Shown here: piece by piece, positions 16,021 through 25,400 of the stretch
Position numbering within the stretch: the first letter of the stretch is position 1
How the letters are laid out: each line of letters begins with the position of its first letter
Source: Anaerolineales bacterium
Lineage (GTDB): Bacteria; Chloroflexota; Anaerolineae; 4572-78; J111
Length of the DNA: 64,000 nucleotides
Assembly: GCA_020634855.1 (NCBI GenBank)
Contig: JACKAU010000011.1
Coordinates: forward strand, 292,432 to 356,431
Direction: 5' to 3'
Notes under the pieces: model-generated
Database searches by the model: none
What the model saw: only the letters and a program-made list of their open reading frames with translations
What the model was told of the DNA's origin: nothing
Program-made: the position numbers and the translations under genes

Positions 16021-17019
16021 ATGATTATCACCCGAACCCCTCTGCGTATTAGCTTTGCCGGCGGCGGCAGCGATCTGCCTGCGTTTTACGAACACGAACG
16101 TGGCGCAGTAGTCAGCACCGCCATAGACAAATATATTTACATTAATGTCAACCCCAAATTTGATCACAAAATCCGGGCCAGTTACTCTGTTACCGAAATT
16201 GTCGATACGGTAGATGAACTTCAACATGAATTAATCCGCGAGGCGCTCTATCTACTCAACCTCAAAGAAGGTATCGAAATCACCTCTATTTCCGATATTC
16301 CATCTAAGGGAACGGGCTTAGGTTCATCCAGCAGTTATACGGTGGGCCTTTTGAATGCCCTGTATGCTTACAGAGGCCATATGGCCGGTGCTGAAAGATT
16401 AGCTTCGGAAGCCTGTCATATTGAAATTGATCGTTGTCACAAACCTATCGGCAAACAAGATCAATACATTGCAGCCTATGGCGGTTTGCAATATATACGA
16501 TTCAATTCGGACGGCAGCGTTTATACCGATCCGGTTATTTGCTCACCGGCTACTCGAAAAATCTTGCACAGCAGATTGCTATTACTTTATACTGGCTTGA
16601 CCCGTAGCGCCGATAACATCCTATCTGAACAAACTAAAGAAACCCGCTCCAGCGAAGAAAAGCGAGCCTCATTAAAATACATGGTCAACTTAGCTGATCA
16701 ACTATGTGAAGCGTTGGGTCGTGATGAAATTAACGCCTTTGGCGAAATTTTACACGCCGGTTGGTTGGAAAAGCGAAAGCTAGCCACTAATATCAGCAAT
16801 GAACGTATTGACGACTGGTATAATCGAGGACGCATGGCCGGAGCAATTGGCGGCAAACTGTTAGGCGCGGGTGGGGGTGGCTTTATACTGTTCTTTGCCG
16901 ATCCGGCCTACCACACCGATATTTGTCGCGCCTTGCCAGAATTAACGCGTGTTCCTTTCAACTTTTGCCCTCAAGGAAGTAAGGTGATTTATGTCGAAGA
17001 GAACGGCTACCAACCATAA
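16021..17019 (+). CDS. hddA: GHMP kinase, D-glycero-D-manno-heptose 7-phosphate kinase-like
   Basis: 332 aa from ATG 16021, which has AAAGGAGAA upstream; an in-frame TTG/ATG region before it (15955) overlaps the previous gene and has no such site. N-terminus MIITRTPLRISFAGGGSDLP is the HddA/fucokinase-type GHMP motif 1. The ATP loop PSKGTGLGSSSSYTVGLLNA is motif 2, and KLLGAGGGGFILFF is motif 3. It phosphorylates heptose 7-phosphate at C1 to give the substrate of GmhB (8788). The pathway partners GmhA and HddC are not in this window. Other sugar kinases of this clade cannot be excluded. Confidence 0.8.
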   Translation: MIITRTPLRISFAGGGSDLPAFYEHERGAVVSTAIDKYIYINVNPKFDHKIRASYSVTEIVDTVDELQHELIREALYLLNLKEGIEITSISDIPSKGTGLGSSSSYTVGLLNALYAYRGHMAGAERLASEACHIEIDRCHKPIGKQDQYIAAYGGLQYIRFNSDGSVYTDPVICSPATRKILHSRLLLLYTGLTRSADNILSEQTKETRSSEEKRASLKYMVNLADQLCEALGRDEINAFGEILHAGWLEKRKLATNISNERIDDWYNRGRMAGAIGGKLLGAGGGGFILFFADPAYHTDICRALPELTRVPFNFCPQGSKVIYVEENGYQP

Positions 17020-17167
17020 TTTAGAAAACCTGCCAACGCCAGTTTTGTTAACTTTCGGCTATGCTGTCTATGGGTGTCGATATAGGCCATTTTTTGATGC
17101 GACCACATAGCAAAATCAATCAGGTTTGAACCTATGGACTCAAAGTAATAAGGATACAAATTACCAG

Positions 17168-17566
17168 ATGAGCATTAAGCCATTCAATCGACTACGTCGT
17201 GCAATTCGACTAAACAAGAAAGGCCGCGTGGCAAAGGCGGCTATCTTGATGTACCATCACGTCGCGGAGTTTGAGTTAGATCCCTGAGGATTGGCTGTCT
17301 CTCCTTGTCATTTCGCCGAACAACTGGAGATCATTCGTCAACTGGGCCAGCCTCTATCGCTGCATCAACTTGTGGAGGCTCATAAATCAGGTGAGGTCCC
17401 ACACCGGGCGGTGGTGATTACGTTTGATGATGGGTATAAGAATAACCTCTATAACGCCAAGCCGTTATTGGAGCAGTTTAATATACCGGCTACTGTCTTC
17501 GTAACCAGTGATTATGTTGATCAAAATTTCATTAACAAAGCCCCCCGTGGGTTGACAAAGGGATAA
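17168..17566 (+). pseudogene. Polysaccharide deacetylase (CE4/NodB), nonsense-mutated and truncated by an IS
   Basis: From ATG 17168 the frame reads KAAILMYHHVAEFELDP, then TGA at 17285-17287 where the family normally has Trp (TGG), then continues GLAVSPCHFAEQLEIIRQLG and VVITFDDGYKNNLYNAKPLL, the NodB motif with its catalytic/metal Asp residues, and ATVFVTSDYVDQNF. There the IS4-like element begins (17527); the last ~13 codons to 17566 are IS DNA. The remaining ~150 residues of the catalytic domain are nowhere downstream. So the gene carries one stop and has lost its 3' half. In its prime it would have de-N-acetylated the exported polysaccharide. Confidence 0.85.
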
Positions 17567-18754
17567 CAACCGTTATCGTGGTCAGAAACCCAGGGGGCAA
17601 AGAATGAGCAACGAAGCACGATTATTTCAGACGGTTGCTAGAACGGTCAAGAAGTTTTTACCCGGGATGTTAGAAGCAAACCGGATCAGTTTGGCCTATC
17701 TGATAACAGGCATCCTAGCGAGTAAGGCCGTGCAGCTACGTCAAGTGGCCAGTAAGGTGGTCTATCCTGGTAAAGAAACGAGTCTGGTTGAACGCTTCCG
17801 GCGCTTTTTACAAAATGAAAACATTGTGGTTAAGACCGAGTTCAACCCCTTTTGGGAGCTAATATTGTCAGCGTTGAGCCAGAGCCAACTGGTTTTGGCC
17901 ATCGATAGTACCAAAGTGGGCGGTGGTTGCATTTGCCTGATGGTCAGTGTGGTCTACAAAAGCCGGGCGTTACCCGTCTGTTGGGTTGTCTTCAAAGGTC
18001 GCAAGGGCCACAGTTCGACTGACATCCAATTGGCTTTAATGAAAACGCTGAAGTCCTTGTTGCCAGCCGAGCTGGCTATCATCCTCTTGGGCGATGGCGA
18101 GTTCGATGGCAGTGAGTTAGTGACCTGGTTTGAGCAACAGACCACCTGGCGCTATGTCTGCCGCACAGCCAACCGGCTCTTGATTGAACATCAGAACGAC
18201 TGGCGGCCTCTAGCTGAGATAGAGTTGGCTCCAGAAGAGGAAACCTTTTTGACCGATACTCTGTTTACTCAGACGGGACAAGTCGGCCCGGTCAATATCC
18301 TGGTCGTCTGGCCCAACAAAGTCAAAGAACACTGGTTTTTCGTGACCAATTTTACTGACCCCGACCAGGCTAGAAATTGGTATCGAAAACGGTTTTCAAT
18401 TGAAACCCTCTTTTCTGATGTCAAAGGACGGGGTTTCAACCTGGATAAAACCCGTATCTGGAAACCGGAACGGCTCTATCGGCTGATTTTTGCTGTCGCT
18501 ATCGCCTACATCTTTACTGTTTTCCTGGGCGTGGACCTCATTGTGCGGGGTCCGTTTGAGAAATTGTTCCGTACCGATCGATTTTATCACAGCTTATTTC
18601 AGCTTGGCCTAAGCCATCTCAATCATTTGCTCAAAACCTGTTTGCCCATTCCCGACCTTGGACCTTTAACACCTCCTGACTCATTTGAACATGTTGTTCT
18701 GGCTTGTTGATTTTTTTCCTTCTTGTCAAACCTTGTGGGTATATGTTAATGAAA
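17527..18754 (+). mobile_element. IS4-family insertion sequence
   Basis: The ends carry a 32-nt imperfect inverted repeat starting TTTCATTAAC (17527 and the complement ending 18754), with a shared inner GTTGACAA/TTTGACAA block; 25 of 32 positions match. One transposase lies inside. The flanking octamers (GATCAAAA and CATTCTTA) do not match, so there is no target duplication. This fits an IS-mediated deletion that removed the 3' half of the deacetylase. Only 5 bp separate the right end from the stop of the glycosidase at 18760. Confidence 0.75.
17604..18710 (+). CDS. IS4-family transposase
   Basis: 368 aa, apparently intact. DDE residues: Asp in LVLAIDSTKVGG, Asp in LLGDGEFDGSEL, and the IS4 signature Y-(2)-R-(3)-E-(6)-K in YRKRFSIETLFSDVK, followed by GRGFNLDKTR. 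N-terminal region (RISLAYLITGILASKAVQLR) fits the DNA-binding part. ATG 17604 lies just inside the left inverted repeat. Predicted functional: catalyses cut-and-paste movement of the 1.2-kb element. Confidence 0.9.
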   Translation: MSNEARLFQTVARTVKKFLPGMLEANRISLAYLITGILASKAVQLRQVASKVVYPGKETSLVERFRRFLQNENIVVKTEFNPFWELILSALSQSQLVLAIDSTKVGGGCICLMVSVVYKSRALPVCWVVFKGRKGHSSTDIQLALMKTLKSLLPAELAIILLGDGEFDGSELVTWFEQQTTWRYVCRTANRLLIEHQNDWRPLAEIELAPEEETFLTDTLFTQTGQVGPVNILVVWPNKVKEHWFFVTNFTDPDQARNWYRKRFSIETLFSDVKGRGFNLDKTRIWKPERLYRLIFAVAIAYIFTVFLGVDLIVRGPFEKLFRTDRFYHSLFQLGLSHLNHLLKTCLPIPDLGPLTPPDSFEHVVLAC

Positions 18755-18759
18755 CATTC

Positions 18760-21387
18760 TTATTGATTTATGCTACAACGGTCTTTGGAAATCAACTTAA
18801 CGGCAACATCAGTATCCAGATTCTGAACGGTAAAGACGATAACAGAGTCATTTTGAGCTTGAACCTGCTCCGTATCGATAATCTGCTTTGCCGGATCGGG
18901 CTGATAGGGATCCCACCATTCAAGAGTATAGGTTTTGCCTGCTTGGAAGCTTGCCAATTCAATCGTAGCGGTTCGTGCCGGAATGGCGACGCTATCAACC
19001 ACGTTGCGCCATGTGTGTTGCCCGTTTTGTAGCCAGAGATGGGCACAACCGTTGATTAGATCCTTTTGCCCCCATACCCTTATATCTGAATGGGAACTCG
19101 TTGCTTCGGCTGCCTGGTAATGACCGTTGTTGAGGGGAATATCGGCCATAAAGTTAGCATAGACCAGGTAATGCAAACGCAAATCGTTCCCAGAGCTTCC
19201 TTGTTCGATATGCTCTTTGCCATACCAGTATTGTTCATACATCCCCCCGGCATTTATCCCAGCCCAGATATAATTGTGTAGCCAGACCCCGGTCTTATCT
19301 GCTTTAACAGCGTCGCTAAAGCTGGTTTCGCCCCGAATCAAAGGCTTGCCAACCCCTTCTGGCTGTAATGCCCCATAACGTTCGCTATAATAGGTGGAGT
19401 TGCCTGCGGTATCTTCACTGTCGGTGGCGTAGGCGTGCAGGTCGGCATAGTCAATGTGCGGGTAATCCCCGTTTGCCCAGAAACGTTCGCCAGGAAAGCT
19501 GTGCCAGAAGGAAGTTGTTACCAGATGATCGTTTGGAGCGAACTGGTGCATGTAGTGACCGAATTCGTCGGCCAGAATGAAGTGGGTTTCATTGGCGGGG
19601 TCGCCCTCATTGAGCAGCTCCCAGGAATGGATGCTGGTCGAGTAACCCCAGCGAGCCTGTAAATAGCGCCACCAGGCTTGTTGTAGCCAACGTAGCGCCG
19701 TTACTCGACGTCCGTTTCCGTAAAACCAGTCGTTGCCCGGACATTCCGGTGGATCATTTGCTGGATCCTTATCCGAGCAATTTTGATCTTCCGGGATGGT
19801 ATTGCCATCGAAATCGATATGATTCATAATCCACTCATTCTTCTCCAGTACGACCAACTTCAAATAGATGTCGTTAGCTTCGGCCATCTCTAGCGTACGG
19901 TCAAAGGCATAGGACTGTCGCTGGTCAAAGTACAGATGCTGTGCCATCCACGGCTTAGAGACGAGATTGGGGCCATATTGACCACCGCCCAAGTCTTCCC
20001 GAATCTCTACCCGATCAATGAAGGCAACGATTCCTCCTCCATTTTCTTCGCTTCCACTAATCGTATTTTCTAGTACCAGATAGAGCCTGGGCATAAAGTC
20101 CTGATTGGTAATTTGGATTTCTCCTTCCAAAACAGCCCATTGCGGCTCTCCGGTGGCATTAGTTGGCGAACGAAAGGCATGGTCGGAGACTATTGTACCG
20201 GTACCGGGATCGGTAAAACCATGAGCATTTTCCGGCCAACTACCGGGACCGGTCAACCAACCGCCGGTTTTGGCTACCAGACCGTAAGAGTAGCCCTCAA
20301 CCTGTGGTCCCAACAGTTCTTGGGGGATCAAATAGTGAATAAAGACGTGGTAAGTGGTATCTCGTTTGGCCGCCGGTGGATTTTTTTGAAACCCTAGAAA
20401 TACACCCGGATTCCAATTCTGGCTTAGCACCATCGACACCCCCGTACCCGGCCGGACTTCTTGAGAATTGAGACTGGCATAGGGAATGTACTCGCTGTGT
20501 CGTTCCGGGAGGGGGGAGTTCCAGGCTCCCCAAGCGGAACTATAGATACCCCAATGGGTCAACCAGGTACGAAATAGTTGCAAACCGTAGCTGTTGAGGA
20601 TCTGTAACCGGGCTTCGTTCTGCGATGGATTATTCCAGTTGAGCCAACCGTAAGTCAGGTTATACCCCAAACCCGTGAACAGATCGCCGTTCTCAAATTC
20701 AAAGTAGCGGGGATCGTTCTGGCTAACCCGAACAAACCCCTTGCTCTCTGATTGACTAACCGTGAAAGAATACGGACCGGTTTCACCAATTCCTTTTGCG
20801 TCGTGAACCACTAGTTTGAATTGCCAATCGCCGGTGGCCGGCGGGGCGAAGCGAGCTTTCCAAGCAAAGTCGCCGCTAGGATAAATCCAATCATTGTCAG
20901 CTTCGCTCTCGTGTTCGAAAATTTGATAGTAAAAGGCCGGTTGGGCATAAACCGTTTGCCAATCATCGGGGGTGAATAAGGCATCGACACTGATGCCGGT
21001 GCCGGATTCAAGGCCGGGTGGTGGCGCCGGATCGAAAGGAAGTTGCAGGTTCTCAGCTCCTGTATCGACCTGAAAAGTAATTTCGAATTTTTGGTAGCGG
21101 GGAATCTGTCCGTTAGAATAGTTGCTGGCATTGGTAGATACGCCGTAGATGGAAGGCTTGTGACCTACAGGAGGGCTACTTCCCATTAGAACAACCGGTA
21201 AATAGTGACGGTAGCCCATAGCCGGTTCTTGGGTTTCGGCTGTAGAGGAAAGCATGAGCAGACCTACCATAAGCAGGAATAAGAAACTAAAATGATAGTT
21301 ACGGTCCCGCGAATGGCACCTATTCGACTTAGTTTTAATCATTGTATCCGGTTGATACATCAACCACATCCCTGTCCTAAAATTCAA
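18760..21387 (-). CDS. Secreted glycoside hydrolase (clan GH-A like) with N-terminal Ig-like DUF5060-type domain
   Basis: 875 aa from ATG 21387. Signal segment ~32-50 (FSFLFLLMVGLLMLSSTAET), then immediately the short motif YRHYLPVVLMGSSPP, then an Ig-like domain (~80-225, KFEITFQVDTGAENLQLPFD). The barrel follows: FRTWLTHWGIYSSAWG, a long inserted beta region (~330-470), HSWELLNEGDPANETH with the Asn-Glu acid/base, HIDYADLHAYATDSED, and LIRGETSFSD with the likely nucleophile Glu. A C-terminal beta domain (~790-865) ends near DTDVAVKLI. Probably an extracellular endo-glycanase acting on host or self polysaccharide. The stop lies 5 bp from the IS4 end, so the final residues SKDRCSINQ might be altered by the insertion. 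Confidence 0.8.
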   Translation of the reverse strand: MNFRTGMWLMYQPDTMIKTKSNRCHSRDRNYHFSFLFLLMVGLLMLSSTAETQEPAMGYRHYLPVVLMGSSPPVGHKPSIYGVSTNASNYSNGQIPRYQKFEITFQVDTGAENLQLPFDPAPPPGLESGTGISVDALFTPDDWQTVYAQPAFYYQIFEHESEADNDWIYPSGDFAWKARFAPPATGDWQFKLVVHDAKGIGETGPYSFTVSQSESKGFVRVSQNDPRYFEFENGDLFTGLGYNLTYGWLNWNNPSQNEARLQILNSYGLQLFRTWLTHWGIYSSAWGAWNSPLPERHSEYIPYASLNSQEVRPGTGVSMVLSQNWNPGVFLGFQKNPPAAKRDTTYHVFIHYLIPQELLGPQVEGYSYGLVAKTGGWLTGPGSWPENAHGFTDPGTGTIVSDHAFRSPTNATGEPQWAVLEGEIQITNQDFMPRLYLVLENTISGSEENGGGIVAFIDRVEIREDLGGGQYGPNLVSKPWMAQHLYFDQRQSYAFDRTLEMAEANDIYLKLVVLEKNEWIMNHIDFDGNTIPEDQNCSDKDPANDPPECPGNDWFYGNGRRVTALRWLQQAWWRYLQARWGYSTSIHSWELLNEGDPANETHFILADEFGHYMHQFAPNDHLVTTSFWHSFPGERFWANGDYPHIDYADLHAYATDSEDTAGNSTYYSERYGALQPEGVGKPLIRGETSFSDAVKADKTGVWLHNYIWAGINAGGMYEQYWYGKEHIEQGSSGNDLRLHYLVYANFMADIPLNNGHYQAAEATSSHSDIRVWGQKDLINGCAHLWLQNGQHTWRNVVDSVAIPARTATIELASFQAGKTYTLEWWDPYQPDPAKQIIDTEQVQAQNDSVIVFTVQNLDTDVAVKLISKDRCSINQ

Positions 21388-21456
21388 CGGCTGGTTCTAG
21401 ATCATGGATAAAAATCATACTAAAAAACGTCAATTGTTATTTCGGTAGCACAACAT

Positions 21457-21589
21457 TAAACCGTGGAGACGTGAGAACAACAGAAGATCGACAAAATAAT
21501 CGACAGAATTGACATGATTATCACGATTTTATCTATCATAATTCGGTAAATCATGTTAATCCTGTCTAAATTTTCTTCACCACGGTTTA
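21457..21589. repeat. Nested palindrome, REP/MITE-like, next to IS5-like element
   Basis: Outer arms TAAACCGTGG (21457-21466) and CCACGGTTTA (21580-21589). Inner arms GACAGAATTGACATGATT (21502-21519) and AATCATGTTAATCCTGTC (21549-21566), 16 of 18 complementary. The IS5-like element is inserted at its right edge. The inner sequence resembles the ACAGGATTAACATGATT-type palindromes scattered in many genomes. Confidence 0.5.
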
Positions 21590-21609
21590 GGTTGTGTTGA
21601 CATTTGAGG

Positions 21610-21954
21610 TCAGCGTAGCCAGATAAGGGTGCCGACGAAATACAAAAAACTAAGATAACGACTGGCTAATTTCTCAAAGCGAGAAAAGATACGGCGATAA
21701 TGCTTGATTTTGTTGATAAAACACTCCACCAGATGGCGTTCTTTGTAAAAATGCTTGTCATAGGCGCGTGGCTCCTTACGTTTGGCTCGTGGCGGAATAA
21801 CAACTTCAGCTTCGTATTCTTCGATGATGAGGTTGATAAAGTCATCCGCATCATAGCCTTTATCGGCAATCAGCCGCGCAAAATCAAGGTCAATCACCAG
21901 CGCTTGGGCTTGAGTAATATCGTGTCGCTGCCCGGCCGTCAGAATAAAACGCAA
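21610..21954 (-). CDS. IS5-family transposase, C-terminal frame (OrfB)
   Basis: Contains RHDITQAQALVIDLDFARLI, ADKGYDADDF with the second catalytic Asp, and HFYKERHLVECFINKIKHYR with the Glu. The ATG at 21954 is internal: the frame is open to the A8 run at 22042-22049 and reads GGQAAQALGRSIGGFSTKIH just after it. It is expressed as a fusion with the upstream frame after -1 slippage. Confidence 0.8.
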   Translation of the reverse strand: MRFILTAGQRHDITQAQALVIDLDFARLIADKGYDADDFINLIIEEYEAEVVIPPRAKRKEPRAYDKHFYKERHLVECFINKIKHYRRIFSRFEKLASRYLSFLYFVGTLIWLR

Positions 21955-22016
21955 GGGATGGCCTAAGCCATCGACACTAACGTGGATTTTGGTGCTGAAG
22001 CCGCCGATGCTTCGCC

Positions 22017-22373
22017 CTAGGGCTTGTGCAGCCTGACCGCCTTTTTTTTAGAGGCACCGGCGGCACAAGGATGAGCCCGGACAATGGTGCTATCAAGGAT
22101 CAGATGCTCCATATCCGGTTCTTCAGCACAATATTGATGCAGTTTATGCCAAATATCGCGCTCGTCCCAGCGGGCGAACCGCTTGTAGACACTGTTCCAA
22201 GCTCCATACTTTTCGGGCAACAATCGCCATTGGCAGCCGCTGCGGGCTATCCATAGCACCGCTTCAATAAACCGACGGCATTGCTCTTCCTGACCGACAT
22301 ACACCTGTGGACAAGCTCGTAAGAAGTTTACTATTTTGGTCCATTGTTTATCTGTTATCTTTTTTGTTGACAT
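22017..22373 (-). CDS. IS5-family transposase, N-terminal frame (OrfA)
   Basis: 118 aa. DUF4096-type helix-turn-helix region (RRFIEAVLWIARSGCQWRLL, then YGAWNSVYKRFARWDERDIW), then HLILDSTIVRAHPCAAGASKK with the first DDE aspartate. At the A8 run the zero frame goes to a stop after VRLHKP, while the -1 frame enters GGQAAQALGRS, the conserved continuation. This is the expected programmed frameshift of this subgroup. Apparently functional. Confidence 0.8.
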   Translation of the reverse strand: MSTKKITDKQWTKIVNFLRACPQVYVGQEEQCRRFIEAVLWIARSGCQWRLLPEKYGAWNSVYKRFARWDERDIWHKLHQYCAEEPDMEHLILDSTIVRAHPCAAGASKKKAVRLHKP

Positions 22374-22428
22374 ATCGGTATTCTACTGATATGTCAAATG
22401 TCAACAGAACCTAAGCTTCGATGTACCG

Positions 22429-25400
22429 TTATTTCACGAAAACGGGTAAATAGCATTGAAGACCACCGACTATCACCAAAGCGCGGGCTGTGCTAACCTT
22501 CGCTTCATCATCGGTGACAGTCAATGTTGGTCGATATATTCCGTCGTTTTGATAGGTATGACTAACCGTCTGTCCGGTTCCGGTCTCCCCATCATCAAAA
22601 TCCCAGGCATAAGAGACCAGTTCACCACTGCTGTCGCTGGCATCAAAATTGACGACAAGCGGCGCATCCCCGTATGTGGGAGTCGCAATGATTGTTGCTT
22701 GAACACTGGGGGCTTCGAGAGCAGCAACAAGATTTTGAATATAAAATAAATCACCAACTTCAAAGGCAGAGACATCCAAATATTTTACCAATTCATCTTG
22801 AGGTTCCCCCAAAATATAAGCTTTAGCCTGGAATAAGGCCGGGTAATCGTAAAGTAACCGCTGTACACCTTCTGAAACAGACGCTTCATATCGGGCAACA
22901 AACCAATAAGGTGCCACCCAGTTATATTCATCAACCGCATCCTGGGCCTCAGAAAGGGCATGGTCGTGAAGATAAGTGCCTAGCTCTGGCGTGATGAAGA
23001 GGAAATTTCGCGCAATACTCATATCACGACGATGGATGTCGCCCCCGGATCTAATATTGTCACCTACCCAGGGTTGATCCTTCTCAAAAGTACTAGCTCG
23101 AAGGTCCAGCAAACGTTGTAGTTCGGCGTCGACCTGATTACGCAGCGCAGCATCTGCGGTGTCTCGCCCAGCTAATTCTTGTAAATTCAGGAATCCAATG
23201 TAAGCAGCAATATAGGCATTATGTTCCCACGGATTAAAGGCCAAACGTTCATTATCGGGTAAGGATTTTTCGCCATTGGATTGACTGATGAGTTGGAGTC
23301 GATTTTCGCTTAGAATTTTGTTATAGATAGGAAGTGCTTCGTCAGGAAAAATCTCAGCATATTTCCATAGAGCGTAGAAATTATGTTGGGGATAATTCCA
23401 AGGCCATCCCGAACCGGCTGACGTTGATTTCTGGCGCCTCTTAATATCTTCAGCAACCTCCGGTGGAAGCGGCATGCTTTCTCGGCCAGCTAATTGCCCG
23501 AAGTCTGGATCGACCGGCTGTTCAGACCAGCCGATTCGTCCATACATTACATTCTTAAAATAATGCTCATACTCTTCTTGGAGATAGGTTCGCAACAGGG
23601 TTTGCGTCCCCGGCGACAGGTGAGGGTACGCGATCGATAGGGTCAGAAGGGTATCCCCTGGGTTCTCAAAGTAGGTTAGTAAATTTCGATAGCCATATTG
23701 GCCGACACCGTAATAGCCAGGACGTAGATGACCTTGATTAATCATCTTCAAAATTTCGGTTTCAAGTTTTTGTTCGAGATCGGTGGTTGTAATCGGGGCA
23801 ATATTATCGTTTTTCTGTTTGTTATAGGTTAGGAGCGGTCGTTTTTTGAGGTTTATGATTGCCGCTTCATAAGCCTCATGATCCGCCTGCGTAGGATTGG
23901 ATGGTAATTGGGCCGATGGCGGTACCTCAGGTGGATTGGGGCCTAAAGCGATGATGGCATTACTGCGATGGACGAAAAGTTTTTCCTGATAGGGGATAAA
24001 CGGGTTTTGCAACCCATGGTTATGATAAATGCTGTTCTGATTTCCAAAGCCGCCGTAGAGCCGAGGCAGGCCTGTCCACATTGATGACTCCCACCACATC
24101 TCGTCATACTGTGGAGCCAAACTCCGCTGATACGATTGGAGGTCGCCTGGGTTGGTCTCGAATAAGAGATTCAGTGATTCAAGTGTCTTATTGTAATTCC
24201 AAAATGATCCACCTACCCCTTCGGTTAAATGGAGCCAGGAAGCAACACGATCACAACAAAGATTGCTAAAAACAACATTACCCGAGCCGGATAAGGCAAT
24301 TGGTTCATCGATAGCGGTAGTACTTTCGGAAATGAACTGAAGGTAACGTGGATTAGCAGGACTCCAGCCCATGGCGTTCGCCTTCGAGATACCGTAGCCG
24401 CCATAATATTTGGAGAAATTGTATTTGTATAAGATTTCATTTACCTGTCCATTTTTATCAGGCATCAAGATCGGTGGATATTGATTGCCCGATTTTGTAC
24501 CTACGCTTAAGAAAGGCGGGTATTCTTGGAGATTATCGCCATCCGAATCGAAGGTGTATTCTTGACCTGTCTGTCGTTCAAGAAAAACGGTGGTTCGACG
24601 CCATGGTTTGTGATCGGGGCGGTCGAAACGGATGTTGCCGTCATCTTCATAATATTCTGTGGCTCGGCGACCATCTATGACCGTCCGACCATTAGGCCAG
24701 GGCCAATTCTTGGCAGTCGGATCCTGAGCGCTACCAGCGGAGAAAGTCGCTCCTAATAGATCACCCGTAGCAACTCCTGGATAAAAAAGATCGTCACGCT
24801 GGATGCCATAGATGAAATCGCCCATGGCTTCATCGCTGATTTGGTAGCTACTACCATTTGGAATTACATCGCGAATGCTTTGAGTACCTACCTCCTGTTG
24901 ATGGCGATAATCCACCGCACCCGAGAATATGACATAATCCTTATAAACGACCGGCCACCAGGCCTGAAAGCCATCGCCAGGAAGTTTCGCCGACTTCCAG
25001 GTAAGTTGGCCGGTGCTAGCTTGTAGGGCGTAGGCAAAATTATCGTTGGCGGCAAAATAAATCTCGCCGTCCTGATAAGCAGCGGAATAGAGGATTGGTC
25101 CCAACGGGGGCTGATTGGCTGCTGGATACTGCCAGGATAATTCGCCCGTCGCAGCATCCAAAGCATAAAAGTAACCGTCCCGATTGCCCAAAAAGACCTT
25201 ACCCTCAACAACAAGCGGATTCGTACTGAAACCGGCCTGCGCTTGATCAAATATCCAACGAACCTGTCCTGTATCTGCATTTAAGGCATGAACTTTATGA
25301 TCGAAACCACCAACATAGATTGTATCCCCGACGACGGTCGGTGAATGACCTAACGGCAGTTCCGTGTCATATCGCCAGACTGTATCGCCTGTAGCGGCAT

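Larger units (their letters stand above)
21590..22411 (-). mobile_element. IS5-family (IS427-like) insertion sequence with programmed -1 frameshift
   Basis: Inverted repeats GGTTGTGTTGACATTTGA (21590-21607) and GGTTCTGTTGACATTTGA (complement of 22394-22411) differ at one position. Length is 822 bp and the flanks suggest a TA target duplication, all as in the IS427 subgroup. It carries two overlapping-frame ORFs joined by an A8 slippery run. It lies between two minus-strand secreted-protein genes. Confidence 0.85.

Noticed and set aside
17285..17287. In-frame TGA in the deacetylase as a possible selenocysteine codon
   Set aside because: The position is a Trp in the family and not catalytic, the gene is truncated by an IS, and no selenocysteine insertion hairpin is apparent after it. 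A nonsense mutation is simpler.
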